NCBI GenBank assembly: GCA_043228905.1
Contig: JBHGNT010000020.1
Span: forward strand, 4,154,001 to 4,218,000
Source: Azolla caroliniana
Taxonomy: Eukaryota > Polypodiophyta
Direction: 5' to 3'
DNA: 64,000 nt
The notes beneath the pieces are model-generated. The model ran no database searches. It worked only from the letters and a program-made list of their open reading frames with translations, and was not told where the DNA came from. A program made the translations under genes and the position numbers. Positions 44,201 through 56,689 of this stretch are shown piece by piece (position 1 is the first letter of the stretch; each line of letters starts with the position of its first letter).

Positions 44201-47153
44201 TTATTTACGATCCTTAATGGGAGTTATGTCCATGGGATAGCTTCCCAATACCCTTAAGAAAGTAGCAAACTCCTGACATAGAAATAAATTCATAATGTAA
44301 GGTTTGTTTATTATTTGGAAAGTTAACAATAATTAAACATACACTACATTTGTCTACTCTTCCGTGTAATAGACACAATAAAAGAATGCAATTAATGCAA
44401 CACAAACCAACCTGTAAATGCCGGAGTGCATTTTGAGCTCGTTGATCGGCCATTGAAGCTTCGAAGTCCACAAAGAAGAGATAATCAAAGTACCTGTGGA
44501 TATACACATTGTCCAGGGATATAAAACTCCCTATTTGCTAGTTTCTCTTCACATTATATGGAAAATATTTCCTATTTTTACTGGCAAATTAGTAAAAATA
44601 AAATTATGCTGGAATTTGTTTTCTTACAGACAAGCTCTGAAACAGCACCTTTTCCGGAGTGTATTACAATGCAAGGTTAAATACATGCTCATCATCTTCC
44701 AAACACTTACACTGACTTTGTAATGCCATTACTGTCATCCACCACACGCAAAGGACATTTCCGCAGAGGACGGCTTTCAATCTGGTAGGTTTTTTAATCA
44801 ACAAAATAAAATTAACTCTGCATGGTGCAAAGGTTGAGAACCCTCAGCATACATTATTGTAGAAAAGAATGCAAAAATTTAAGATCATTTTTCTAATCTT
44901 GATATAGAAAGGAGTAGAAAGAATATAATAAATAAGGGTTCTTACCATGCTTGATAAAGAATGGGATAGAAAGAGTAGAATACTAAACAATCTCCATAGC
45001 AAAAGAGGAAAGAAAGTCACCAAGGTAATGAATAAGAATGCATAGTGTAAGAATTACCTTTGTCAAATTTATCTCTCGTAAAGCAAAGACTGCCAATGCT
45101 TTAAACAACACCCCAGGACCCTCTTCCAATGTAAATGTGATGCTCGTCTTTGTGATTCCATGTGTTTTTTAAGAATAGTGATTAGATCAATCATGAAAGA
45201 GAGATACATTATCTACAAAATTACATTGCTTACCTTGAAAGGCCTATCTGATCGTGGAATAATTGGTTCCCGTGCCAACATAAGGAAGCGTGTAACATTA
45301 TCTGAATCATCCTATAAAATGAAAACAGCAAATTGCAATGGTACAAAAAAAAATGAAATGATAAGAAGAAGCATATACATATATTGGTATCGTGTATTAA
45401 GGAGACGTTAGGTGAACCTGAATGCCATCAGCAAGGATCTCCAGTCCATATATTTCAGCTGCCCTAGCACTTGCAACGGCCCCCGTATTACGCAAATTAT
45501 TTGCTGCTATAAACTAAAACAGCGGAGAGAATTCCTTCATAATCTTGACAAAATCACAAAAGAAACACTGTATGACTATTATAAAAAAAAGTTAACCTAT
45601 AAATAATTATTATAACCCTAAAAAATACGAATCTCACAAAAATAATGATCACAAAGAAACCCATAGATTAAGAGATACGGCACCTGTGCCGCACCAGCAG
45701 TATCATCGACAGCTTCTCTAATAACATTGAGTTTTGTTAGTGTATTCTCACATTGATCAAGCGCCTAGCACAAAGTAGACATCACACAGCAATGTGGAAT
45801 TACAAGAAGTTAGGTAAGACTCAAATCTTTCAGAGCTATTGTCCCACGTAAAACTAGTAAAGAGAATACAGATACACACACCTGCGCATGACTCAAAACC
45901 CGATGGAGCTCCTCTTTCTTCACACCAGGCAACCCTAGAAGACAGTGATGCACAGAGAGCTGAACTTCCCCGACAATATGAAGCCTATGTCTAAGCAATA
46001 AATCATAGTTCCTATGTATGCTTCCTCCAAGAGAGTTTTCTATGGGGAGGACTGCCCTATCTACAACCCAAAGCTCAACAGCCTGCATAATAAGTAATTA
46101 TCATCAGTGGAAGAGCATACAAATAGAGAGTACCCAAAATTATTGACAAAAATCAAATTCAATATCACTCTTCATGGCAAAATAAAACCATTTATGTGAA
46201 TAATAGCACAAATTTGAGTACTCAAATCTCCACCCCTCAAACTCATTTTCTCTTGCAAGCAGCAAAAGTAAAAAAATGAGCATTAAAAAACGAACAAAAG
46301 AAGTTCTGAGGTGAGCTTCCGACACTCTTTTCACTTCAAACGAATACCTTTGCACCCAAGAATTCCAATTCTTTTCTCTTACAGTTATAAAGGCAATAAC
46401 CCTTAAACCCTTCCTTTATAATTCAAAACAGATGCGATGGAATCCATTTCCTATATAACTTCTCCATAATGTGTTTCTGCTATCACCTTAAAAGCCGCTT
46501 CAAATTGTTCACACGGTACAGCTTCACAATTCGAATATGCTCTTCCTGCTGCCATCTCACTGTAGGCACCTGGGACACCCTGCATGCAATAATAATAACG
46601 CTCAATGGGAACTTGTGTTTCGTAACACGACAATGTATATAATATTTCTCATTAAACAGAATATATGCATATGTCCCAGTTACCTGGTATGCTGCCCTCA
46701 GCCGGGACCCATGTGTAGGCTTAGGTGCCAAATCTGACATGGATAAAGGCCCTGTGTAGATAATAAGAAAGCAAAAGTTATATGGAAGTAAGCACAAAAA
46801 AGTTGTAATAGCTAAATTACTATAGATTTATATTTAAGAAAACATTGGCCCACTGAATGCTTTAGATAGCTTGCAATATTAAATCTTCTTTCTATAGACT
46901 TTAATGCTAGTGCAAATAAGCTACCTATGGTTATGTTATCCATTGATGTACAACCATGATACATCTACTTTGGCTTTGTTACAAAAATGGCTTCTTACTT
47001 ATTGGTCATCACTTTATGTGATGACTACAAGAGGGAATAGAATTGATGTTTTATCATCCATGAGGGCAAAATTTGACGTATTGGACCAAATCAGCATATT
47101 ATCTTGTACATGACCCCTTCTTGGTGGACATTTGAGTATGTCATTTACATAGG

Positions 47154-47209
<56 letters not shown>

Positions 47210-48455
47210 TTACTATCATCCTTGTTACTCAAGCATGACCAATGAGATTATAGTGATTGCAAGTAACAGTACACACTAGGTTAGGGTTGACAATGTTGGG
47301 AAAGTAAGCTTGAGTGATGGAAAGTAGAGCATTGCAACAGAGTGATAGTCAAGAATCCTAAATTTGTGTGATGCAAAACATGAATTAGTTGAAGATTCTC
47401 CTCAGTGGTCCTTGATCACCTAATCTCACATCAAAGAGAATGCGCGATGAGCCACATGGAAGAAATTGTATCAATGGCAGACAAAGTGATGGGTTTTACT
47501 GATTACGGACAAGTTTGCTCTATCCATTCAGAGAAGAAGACAATTTTGTTTTTTTTTTTGAAACAAATGTAATATAATGTTCAAAGCATGAGGCTCCACA
47601 TCTCTCCAAGTGATGATACATTGGATTTGCAAGGCTCATCAGTTGCGGAATCCATTGAGGCATCATCAACAAGTGTAACGCGTACGTCTTCCAAACCATT
47701 GCTTTATTTAGTCTTTTGAAGTTTTATACTTGCTTCCAAGGAGATTATTCTAGGAAGTTGGCATGATTTTTTTGTTTTATAATCTTAAGCATTTGGACTC
47801 CATAAAACACGTCCTGCCTATGATCTCAATGACAAATGATTTGATCTCACCTAGAAGAAAGGAGAGTTGATCTCTCTAACCCTCTATTTGTTAACCATAA
47901 TAAATTTTAATCAACAGTTATAATTTGGGTGATGCACTATTTTTTTTCATTGTCAATCATAATCAAAATTTTATTTTGACTGTTAGTAAATGGATCATTT
48001 CTTCAAAGTTAGACGATGATTAGGAGCTTTATTACATTTAATGAACAAATCAATAAAATCCGTGAATGGTAAAACAATTAATGTCTAAGCATGCTATCTA
48101 AGGTTAATCAAAACACTCGTAGGACCAAAAACACTTTATCCACTTTTCTTTTTCTTTTCCCATTCCATCACATCGCATCACAATCACAATCACAATCACA
48201 ATCACTATCAGAGACAGTTAATCACATTGGTATTCATCAACAAACATTACTTAATTAATAAATTAATTATGTATTAAACTCCGCTTAAAATTTAAGAAGA
48301 GAGGCATAGTAGTAGGTCGTGTTACTTGGAAGGGAGGCAGAGATACACTTGATCTGAAGCTTGTTCTTCTGGTGGTCAATAGAGTCAAGGTTCCCTGCGT
48401 CAGCAACGGCAGCAGGATCATCATCATCATCACAGTCGGGAGTGCTCTCCTTCAT
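44201..48455 (-). CDS. ADT: Arogenate/prephenate dehydratase
   Basis: Catalyses decarboxylation and dehydration of arogenate (or prephenate), the last committed step to phenylalanine, normally in plastids. Eleven exons, given high to low: 48326-48455, 46684-46751, 46487-46579, 45882-46082, 45684-45764, 45418-45513, 45234-45311, 45058-45147, 44717-44781, 44412-44493, 44201-44272; 351 residues. All junctions are GT-AG and keep phase. The catalytic domain reads [50 protein letters not shown] and [13 protein letters not shown], where the Thr of TRF is the key residue. The C-terminal ACT regulatory domain, which binds phenylalanine, has [20 protein letters not shown], the KIESRP motif and [15 protein letters not shown]. 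The first exon is short and acidic ([16 protein letters not shown]) and unlike a plastid transit peptide; an in-frame stop lies just upstream. Intron 1 is 1.6 kb with (GA)n. ADT and PDT activity cannot be told apart here. Confidence 0.95.
47157..47203 (+). repeat. (GA)n microsatellite in ADT intron 1
   Basis: A pure GA tract of about 22 units on the plus strand, hence (TC)n in the ADT transcript, mid-intron and far from splice sites. Confidence 0.95.
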
Positions 48456-50430
48456 CGCCTCGATCTTTCTTACTTACTTACTTGCTTGCTGCTGCTGCTT
48501 TAAACAATTCACATACATACGATGAATGAACTGAACTGAACTGAACCCTAATCATGTATGTATGATGTGTGTGTGTGTGTGTGTGTCACTGTAAATACAT
48601 ACATACATATACATATGTAGCTCTCTCTGTTTTCGTGGTCTTCTTTTATATGTGCGTGTGGATGGATAGCCATTCCATGGGGACATATTTCTTTTTTGTT
48701 TTTACATGTATGTAGCTAATTAGGTATGTACATACATACATATATATGTATATTCTAATTCTATACACATACATACATATGTATATACATACACTACATG
48801 TAAAAGGGTATTGTTTAAAAAAACTCCATGTTCACACTATGTACATGCATGCATGATATGGCCTTTTTTACCATGCATCATCATAGCATAACATATATGT
48901 ATTCTACATCGACCACAAGCCCTACCTATCTTATTGGATTGTCTTCAACACCTTGCGTTTTGTGTATTTGTGTGTTTGCTTGCAATGTGGGCGGTTTCAC
49001 GTTGTTAGCACTTACTATGTGTGAACTATCTATAAACAACAATTTGCTATTAATTTTTTCTGTTCTCTAATAATTGGTCTCAATGGATTCTCGTTTATCG
49101 TTATATGCATCCGTTCCTTCTATGGTTTGCCTCTAAATTTCGCATCTCTAAAGATAAAGTCTATCAATTATCTAAAAAACATTAATGAAATCCTTTTTCT
49201 CGACAATAATGAGTCCAGAACTCAACTATCTTTTACACTTCAAAAGAAATTGATCCTAGAATGTCATTAGTATAAAGCTAATAAGCTTTTGAAGATATCA
49301 AGGAGAGCTTTCTCTTTTATATTGTGACTTTATGGTATGTGATAGACACTCTACTTAAAAAAGATTGGAATTTCCCTTTCGTAACATTGTTAATGCCTAG
49401 TGGATGTGGTGGCTCTTATATGCTTTGCATAATTGTCTCTTAGTGCACATTGCACTAGGTGTTATTTAAGTGCCCTCAATAATAGATAGTTATAGCTAGT
49501 GAGTGGTTTATAGACAAATATATACGTGTAGCATGATGGTATCATCCACCTAATGGTCATCTTTGCCATGGTGTGTGATATGTCCTTTAGGCTCAATCCC
49601 ATCTCATAACGCCTCTCCCACAATATTATATGTTCAAATGGTCATGTTGCCTTCTTTGTGGCATGATTTATCTCCATATTTATGATTTATATCTGCGCAA
49701 AAGTAGTGTGTATGTTTAAATGTTCCAAGATTCCAACAATAATGAGGATCTTATGGTAAGTTAAGAAATCTCTAAGTTGTCGTATGACCAGTTAACATAC
49801 AGGCAACTCCTCTAACAACATGGTGCCAATGAAGTTTAGGTTGTGAAAAAATTCAAATCAAAATTTCCTTAAGCCACATATATCCCAATACAAGCAAGAA
49901 CCCATTTCTCATACTCTAGTTGTACCATATTTCCCAATACAAGTTGGTCAAAATACTACCTTATATGATGGCCCACATATAGCAATAACTCCCTAAGATA
50001 AAAAAACCCCACCAAAATGGTGGGAAGTTTATGTGTTGCCTCACATTGTGGTAGTTAGTCTTACCTAATTAATGTCAAACCAAGATTTGTGATGTTGAGT
50101 GTATGTACTATGCACCTGTGTTCTACCACAAAAGGACATTTGGGTTACATTCATTGAAATCAAAGAGAGGTATTGGTCCTTCGATATGTACAAAGATGTA
50201 GCTCACTATGTGAAGAGTTAATACAAATGACAAAGATATTTCGGAATACCATAGGGATGAGCAACATTCAACCTTGTAGAAATCAAGTAAAAAGTACGGC
50301 TCTTAGAAAGAGGACGATGCTCATGGTTTCTTTATTTCTATCCAAGTTGTTGTTCCTAGGTATGAGCTCATCAATCAAATCATGTCAAATCGTAACAAGC
50401 TAGATCCCAATGAAGCATATGATGTGTAGC
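48456..50430. other. Intergenic region upstream of ADT
   Basis: The ADT promoter must lie in the first part. Simple repeats dominate 48500-48800 ((GT)n at 48567-48585; several ACATACATAC runs; TATATGTATA palindromic stretches). 48800-50430 is AT-rich with no recognised gene; the plus frame at 50173-50403 has no identifiable family. Confidence 0.55.
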
Positions 50431-50897
50431 TGTTAAGTGTTTGGATTGCATGACGACTAGTCGTGGAGAAGAGCACATCAACAAGGATGTAGTATGGCTA
50501 AAGGACCTACGAAGAAGGAATTATTAGGAAACAGGTCCCTCTGGATGGGAAGTGAGAAGAACAATGTTGATGAGCAAACTTGGCCGAGGCCGAAACCGGA
50601 TGTGGAGTACCCGGCAACGGAAGACCCGGTGAGAACCGGATGACGAGTACCCGGCAAGGAAGGCCCGGTGAGAACTGGATGACGAGTGCCCGGCATGAGC
50701 CGGATGATGCAGGCCCGGTGAGGAGTGCTCACCGGATGAAGGGACATATTCGTAAATATGTTTCTGAGAGTCCATTGGGGCTATATTTGTAAATAGCCGA
50801 AAAGTCATATTAGTATAAATATGACTTAGGGCAAACTTAGTGAAAAAAAAGGGTAGTCGTCATTCTTGTTGGTGCAAGATTTGAGTGCGTAACTGTG

Positions 50898-50945
<48 letters not shown>

Positions 50946-51710
50946 GAGGTCTTGCCTCTGTTGTAACCGCTGCCTGTGGCGAAGATAGCAAGCTCGAGGT
51001 TGTTGCCTCGGTGCCTTACTATTGTACATTGTGATATAGTGATAGTTTGCAGTCTGTGGGCTACCGTGGTTTTTCCCTAGTTTGGGTTTTCCACGTAAAC
51101 ATCCTGTGTACTCTTCTCTTCACTGTGTCGTGCGTACATTACCCGTTTTTTGTGTATGATTCTAGGCTCGGTTGTGGCCGAGCGTTGTTCATCGGGAGCG
51201 TGTATTCCTGTCAGGAATGACAAGAGGAAAGAGGGCTAAAGGACATCCAAGTGTGAAAGATTGATACCCTAAATGTAAATGCTATATAAACCACATGGTG
51301 GTGGCTTTGTAAGGGTTCTTCCATTTGTAAAGATCTCCCTATTGATTAAGAGCTAGAGCTTCCTCTCCTCCTTCTTGTAACCTTTAAGCTTAAGAGAGAT
51401 TAGTGAGTTGTTTAGTTAGAGAACACTAATATCTCTTCCTTGTTGGTGCTAGACCTCTTAGAAAAGAGGGTTAATAAACATATTCATCACTTTTATTGTT
51501 TATATTCATTACCTTATTGTCTATGAGAGCGAGCTTGAGAGAGAGAGAGATATATCATGCTTAATCATCTATTAATCGTTAAGTGAGTGTGAGGCTCGGA
51601 GGTGTCCGACAACCATCTCCGCCCGATTCGCCATCAAAAGGATATACGCTGATCCGGACTTTGCAAACGACATTGAGGAGTTAACTCCATCGATACATAG
51701 ATCCTACACA
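50431..51710 (+). repeat. 5' LTR of a tRNA-Asp-primed gypsy element (contains a solo LTR)
   Basis: The LTR probably begins TGTTAAGTGTTTGG at 50431 and ends near CCTACACA at 51710, seven bases before the primer site. TATA-like GCTATATAAACC lies near 51280. It is interrupted by a solo LTR at 50522-51213. The 5' edge is approximate, as no partner LTR is visible. Confidence 0.6.
50522..51213 (+). mobile_element. Solo LTR, 692 bp, TSD GGAAT
   Basis: Same family as 6798-7420: starts TATTAGGAAACAGG and ends TTCCTGTCA. Flanked by GGAAT at 50517-50521 and 51214-51218. The U3 minisatellite on GTGAGAACCGGATG and the (GA)n tract (50901-50942) are longer or shorter than in the other copy, so both vary in copy number. 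Confidence 0.92.
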
Positions 51711-51716
51711 TCTATT

Positions 51717-51734
51717 TGGTGTCGTTGACGGGGA
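51717..51734 (+). promoter_or_regulatory. Primer binding site, tRNA-Asp-like
   Basis: TGGTGTCGTTGACGGGGA differs at a few bases from TGGCGCCGTTGCCGGGGA, the tRNA-Asp primer site used by Athila- and Tat-type gypsy elements. Confidence 0.8.
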
Positions 51735-51943
51735 TACGACCGACGCTTGAAGCCGACTTCGAGTGATCAAACACTCGTAGGCAACCCACTTAATGAGGGA
51801 AGAAATCAAAACGAAACCATGTTAATTAAAATTTTTACTACACATTTTCATTAAGTTAATTTTCTGTTTTTTTTTTAGTTTTAATTTCCCCCTCCTTAAT
51901 CACTCGGACATTAGCAAGCTATTCGTCCGGTTAATGCTAAGCA

Positions 51944-52381
51944 TTGTTGAGATTTAGCCGTTGCAAGGCAAAAGTGATCACTGCGATTCTCGCTGATTAC
52001 GATCATCTACGGGCCACGAAACAACCCTTGGCGCCAAAAAATTCAAATTTCCTGCTCAAAGTTCATCGAAAGATCAAGTTCGACAAGAGAACATCCTTTG
52101 ACGAAAGATCAAAGTTTGCCAAATCCTCATCTTTCGACGAACCCACATCCTTCGATGAACCCACATCTTTTGACGAAAGGTCAAAGTTTGCGAAACCCAC
52201 AAAGTTCGACGAAAGATCATCTTTTGACGAACCCGTAAAGCTTGACAAGAGAACATGGCCGGATCCTCATGGACGGAGATGTTCAAAACACGACCCACAC
52301 GCCAGGAGGAGTCCACACAAACCAACCAAACACACGGTGATGAGCCATCTAACCCAGCTCGATACCATGGAGGGTGGTTAA
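51944..52381 (+). other. Leader region with repeat-coded peptide
   Basis: Between primer site and gag a frame of 145 codons stays open. Its middle (52070-52260) repeats short units such as SFDERSKFAK, SFDEPT and KFDERS, encoded by repeats of a CTTTCGACGAA-like word. I do not know whether it is translated; the repeat could act as RNA or DNA instead. Confidence 0.45.
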
Positions 52382-52599
52382 CCCCGGCAACGCTACCAAA
52401 CATGAACCTCCCATCGAGCCCGGCAACTAAAGCACCTCTCAACACACCCCACTACAGGAGAGCCCAATGGCAGACCCGCTCAGCGTAGAGTGACACATAC
52501 GGGATGCCGCGCAAGATTTACGTGTGATAGAACAAGAAATCAATATATGGACGATGCAACTCGCGAAAGGGGGACAACTGGAAAACATCACCCGAGATA

Positions 52600-54060
52600 T
52601 TGAAGCCGCTTTGGCAGAACGGAAAGGAAGCATTGTTACATACACACCATCGAGGCCGTGAGCTCAGCCCCGCACTGCATTTGAGCACAACGAGCAACAA
52701 CCCAAACGAAGCACACACGCAACGACACCCGACATCGCCACGTATGGACACGACCCCTACACCTGACCAAACTACCTCAGCACCCCTGAACACCGAACTC
52801 GCACTAGCATTACAATCCATACAAACCCTCGTGGCATTGATGGAAAAAGAGCGAGCGACCACAGACAATGCGAGAAACCCCACAAACGACAGCAGGAATT
52901 GTGCTTCCATTTCTAAACTAGTACCTTGCTTTCTCGATTTCGGTGACGCCTATGATCACGTAGAAAGGTTCAAGCAGATATGTCGAGCTTATGAGCCCCT
53001 CACAGAGACCACCAAAGTAGCCGCATTCGGACTTACACTCGATGACAAAGCCAGAATTTGGTTGAGGACTTTGAATGAGGACATCGTCACGGACTTCGAG
53101 TATGTCATTGAAGATTTCCTAATAAACTTCGCTCGTCGAGGGAATAAATGGAACCCGATCGACCAACTTTTCGCCCTCAAGTAAGAAGCGAATGAGACGG
53201 TTAGGGACTACATATGTTGCACGAAAAGCCTTCACCATCGTTGTACCCTGAGCAACAAGATTTCGGATGACAAATTGATGAGCCACTTCATCAATGGGTT
53301 GTTTGACCCGACACTCCAAAATTTCCTAATTGCCAGGATGTGTTTGTCATTCGCTGAAGCTTGCACGGTAGTGATGACTTTTGAAGATTCAATGAGCGGG
53401 TTACGGATACCCACTCAAGTGCCTACGAACAACCGTAAGAAGCCCCCAAATCCCACCCCGCCCACGCCATCGAGACTACCCCGTATAGAAAGACCCCAAG
53501 CATACACCCAAAGAGAAAATGTAAGGTGTACAGTGTGCCATGGCTACCACACGGGGCATGAGTGCCCTCTCCTCCACCAACGATGGCCGCAATACTGTAA
53601 GTGGTGCAAAACCTTTGTGATGCATTCTCAAGAGAACTGTTGCCAAGCCCCAAATGGAAGGTATAGCCAAACACCAATGGTCGAGCACCCGCGCTCACCT
53701 CCACCGCTTAGCTGCCCACACTACCAGCAATACTTCTCCAACAACCCCTAGTACCACGTATCGGCGCTCGCCTCGCCGAACTAGAATACGCCACCGATAT
53801 CCAAACTCAGGTTGGGGGGGGCGCCCCCGAAAATGAAGACTCATACCGGGAGTACGGGTTTGAAGAAGAGGTGCTTTCCCACTTCATGGACTTCGAAGGC
53901 GACCAAATACCATTGTACGTCTTGAGAGGAGAACAAAGGGGCCCGTCGATGGGATATCGCAACAATAATGGTCTAAGAAGGTCAGAATTGAAGTGTTTCA
54001 ATTGCCAAACCCCACACATGATTAGGAGTGCCCAACCAAACATAAGTACTACAACCGGAT
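52600..54060 (+). pseudogene. Gypsy gag with multiple cysteine-histidine motifs
   Basis: The capsid part (52600-53184) has LALALQSIQTLVALMEKERA, LVPCFLDFGDAYDHVERFKQ and TTKVAAFGLTLDDKARIWL, the retrotransposon-gag fold. After a stop at 53182 a second frame (53275-53751) carries LMSHFINGLFDPTLQNFLI-type residues and two finger-like motifs, CTVCHGYHTGHEC and CKWCKTFVMHSQENC. A third, CFNCQTPH, lies near 54000. These unusual spacings fit Tat/Athila-like gypsy gags rather than the single CCHC knuckle. Several stops interrupt. Confidence 0.75.
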
Positions 54061-54399
54061 AACACAACGACCACGACACCCCCCACTCGAAACACCCCCA
54101 CAGCCACTGGTACAAAGTCTCACCCAATAGTCACACCACCTTATCGAGTGGTTCCAAAGAGAAGCGTCATGACCAGGGTGTGGTAAAGACCACTTAGTAC
54201 CTGATTGCCTAGAAAAAAAGAAACGGATTGGCGCAAATCTGTAATCTATCGTACCATCAGTGGTGGGCGCCAACGTCATCACATGAGCTCAGAGAGTAGC
54301 TCATAACTTAAAGTATCACGACCAAGACCTCCCCACGACTAGTACGTGTAAGAGACGAAAATCCAAAAAAAATGCATCCATGCAAGCCTCAAAGCAAGA

Positions 54400-55131
54400 T
54401 TAAGAACCAGAGGGAGACGTAGAAACAATACCTGTCAACCCTAACCAAGAGTTGCCAGCACACCTAGCAACATACCCAAACCCAGTGGCTGAAAAACAAA
54501 AGTTCGAAGAGTACATCAAACTCATATGACACGAACAGTTCGAAAGATCGCTTAGTCTCCTGAGCCTAAACTTTGACCAGCTCGAAGAATGGGTAAATCC
54601 TCCACCCCAACACACGGATACACCCCCCCTCGTCGTAACACCAACCCGCACCCCCATCTCCCAATCTACCCCAATCAAAGAGGTCGACACAGCCCTGCTC
54701 CAAGAAATATTAAATTTAAAATTATGACTCACATTACGCAAAGTACAGAGCTACACCGGCACCTTCGTGACCGACAACCCCCAACTACAACCTATACTCG
54801 CCAAAGAAATAGAGTTCACACTTGAAGAGGTGCTCAAACTCGACATCCAACCAAGGCACGTCGTCCTTCGCCGCCTCAATGGAGGCCTATCAGTAGGTTA
54901 TGGAGAAAAGATACACGCCCATATTCCTCATACGACCACAGTCCCCAAAAAACCCGAAGGAACACCGATAGATATATGTGAAGCTCACTTCGAGGGTGAC
55001 GATACTAGTTTCACTCTCCCTGTCAGCGTCAACGGCACGACGTGTGATGCGATCATTGATATCGGAGCAGGGGTAAGTATAGTCAGCTACAAATGTTGGT
55101 GTAAGTGGGGGAGCCCAAAAATGCTTCCTTC
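54400..55131 (+). pseudogene. Gypsy protease 1, N-terminal half
   Basis: The frame 54767-55131 has KEIEFTLEEVLKLDIQPRHV and then VSVNGTTCDAIIDIGAGVSI, a retropepsin active site with DIG in place of DTG. It is cut at 55131 by an inserted element; the frame continues exactly at 58811 once one CCTTC is removed (MLP, then SDVKLRMADGSIQ). Confidence 0.8.
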
Positions 55132-55575
55132 TGTCATGATATGGCAAGCCTCGAACCCATGACCTTATGCTACATGGGTCGAGCTCTTACCATTAGACTA
55201 TGAATTGTAATTTGTAGAATATTATTTTCATTTATATTTTATCATAGAAAATTGATGTATATTCCAGATCTCTCTAGAACATTCTAGAAGCTTCAGGATT
55301 ATTCCTAAAAACACTATAAAAGGAGGCCCAAGGCATTGTGTTGAACCAAATTGGTTCAACGCTAGTCTTAAGCCTCTTAGCCGCTTGTACTTATCTTTTC
55401 ACATAATATATTAGCTGCTGTCATCATCTTTCTCTCTCTCTCATTCTCGCTATCTCTCTCTCTCCTCTTCTCACTTCCTCTCTCGGGAATCTTACGCGGT
55501 CCCGTCCTCTTAGTACTAATAGTACTACTCTTCTTTAGTACTAATTCCATCTCTGCTTTAGTACTATTCCTGACA
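55132..55575 (+). repeat. Chromovirus 5' LTR, 444 bp
   Basis: Runs TGTCATGATATGG...TATTCCTGACA. TATA-like ACTATAAAAGGAGG lies near 55313. The 3' part repeats TAGTACTAATAGTACT words and contains (CT)n tracts. Confidence 0.95.
55143..55200 (-). other. tRNA-gene-like sequence antisense to LTR
   Basis: On the minus strand an A-box-like TAATGGTAAGAGC (55183-55195) is followed by a B-box-like GGTTCGAGGCT (55147-55157). The middle forms a strong hairpin (CCCATG...CATGGG). The 3' LTR holds the same at 58378-58440. Confidence 0.5.
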
Positions 55576-55645
55576 GTTTGAACCAATTTCTCTCCTCCAG
55601 CCTACTTGTCACTCTCCCTCATCCTCCTACCCTTTTCCCTATACT

Positions 55646-56635
55646 ATGGCTACTGTTAGCGCCCAAGAATACCAATTCGTTTTCTCCGAGCTACAGTGCC
55701 TAAAAGAAAAGTTTGTTGCCCTGGAACAAGAAAACCAACGGTTGATAGGGGATCTGCAACAAATTGCTCTAGAAAAACAACAAACGCAACAACAACATGG
55801 GGAGTTAGCATTACGGGTACAACAACTCGAAGCAGCGTTGCAACAACAAGGATCAAGTTCCCAAGGATTTCATAAAGAGCCCAAGATTGGACTTCCTATG
55901 AAATTTGATGGAACGCGATCGCAATTCCGGGGATTCGTTAATCAGGTACGCTTAGTCATCCAGATGCATCCTTCCCGATATCCCACTGATGCATCTCGAG
56001 TCGGCCTAATAGGCGCACTACTTAGCGGCACAACCTTGGCATGGTTCGCTCCACTTCTAGAAAAACAATTGCCCTTGCTTAATAACTTTGAAGATTTTAT
56101 TGGTGAGTTTAAAGCCTGCTTTGGAGATACCGACAACATTAGGATGACGATCAACAAGATCCGAAGATTGCGTCAAGGCGATCGTCCAGCCTCTGCCTAC
56201 GCGGCAGATTTCCGTCTACTCGCCTCAGATATCCCCTAGGATGATTAGGCCCTCATGGAGCAGTTTCACTACGGCTTGCACAACGATGTCAAAGACTTGC
56301 TTTTAACCTTCCCCAAAGAACCAAAGTCTCTTACGGAGGCAATCAGTCGAGCGGTCCAATGCGACAACAGCCTTTTCGAACGGTGTTCGGAACGTCAGTT
56401 ACAAATACCACGCTCTCGGCCGGAACCCACATACACCTCAGTCATGGCTAAACCGTTTGCACGCGATGTACCTCAAGCCAATATTCCGACACCGATGGAG
56501 ATCGACACCATGCGTCGACGCGGCCCGTTATCGAAAGAAGAAAAGCAACGACGACGTGCCAATTGATTATGTCTTTATTGCGGTGGACCAGGGCATATCG
56601 CCATCAATTGTCCCCATAGGCCAAGAAGACAGGTA
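55646..56635 (+). pseudogene. Chromovirus gag with N-terminal coiled coil and zinc knuckle
   Basis: From the ATG at 55646, a Gln/Glu/Leu-rich coiled coil occupies residues 5-70 (for example LALRVQQLEAALQQQG). The capsid fold follows (LPMKFDGTRSQFRGFVNQVR, LSGTTLAWFAPLLEKQLPLL, INKIRRLRQGDRPASAYAAD). A TAG stops it at 56239. A second frame (56255-56566) continues with EQFHYGLHNDVKDLLLTFP, and a CCHC knuckle CLYCGGPGHIAINC sits after another stop near 56575. Confidence 0.88.
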
Positions 56636-56689
56636 AATCAAATCGTCGCCTGTACTAAACCCGAGTCAATTCTTCCCTTCAGAGTGTCT

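Noticed and set aside
50173-50403. Plus frame with RYVQRCSSLCEELIQ resembling FAR1-type transposase tails
   Set aside because: The similarity is short and lacks SWIM-finger residues; could be chance.
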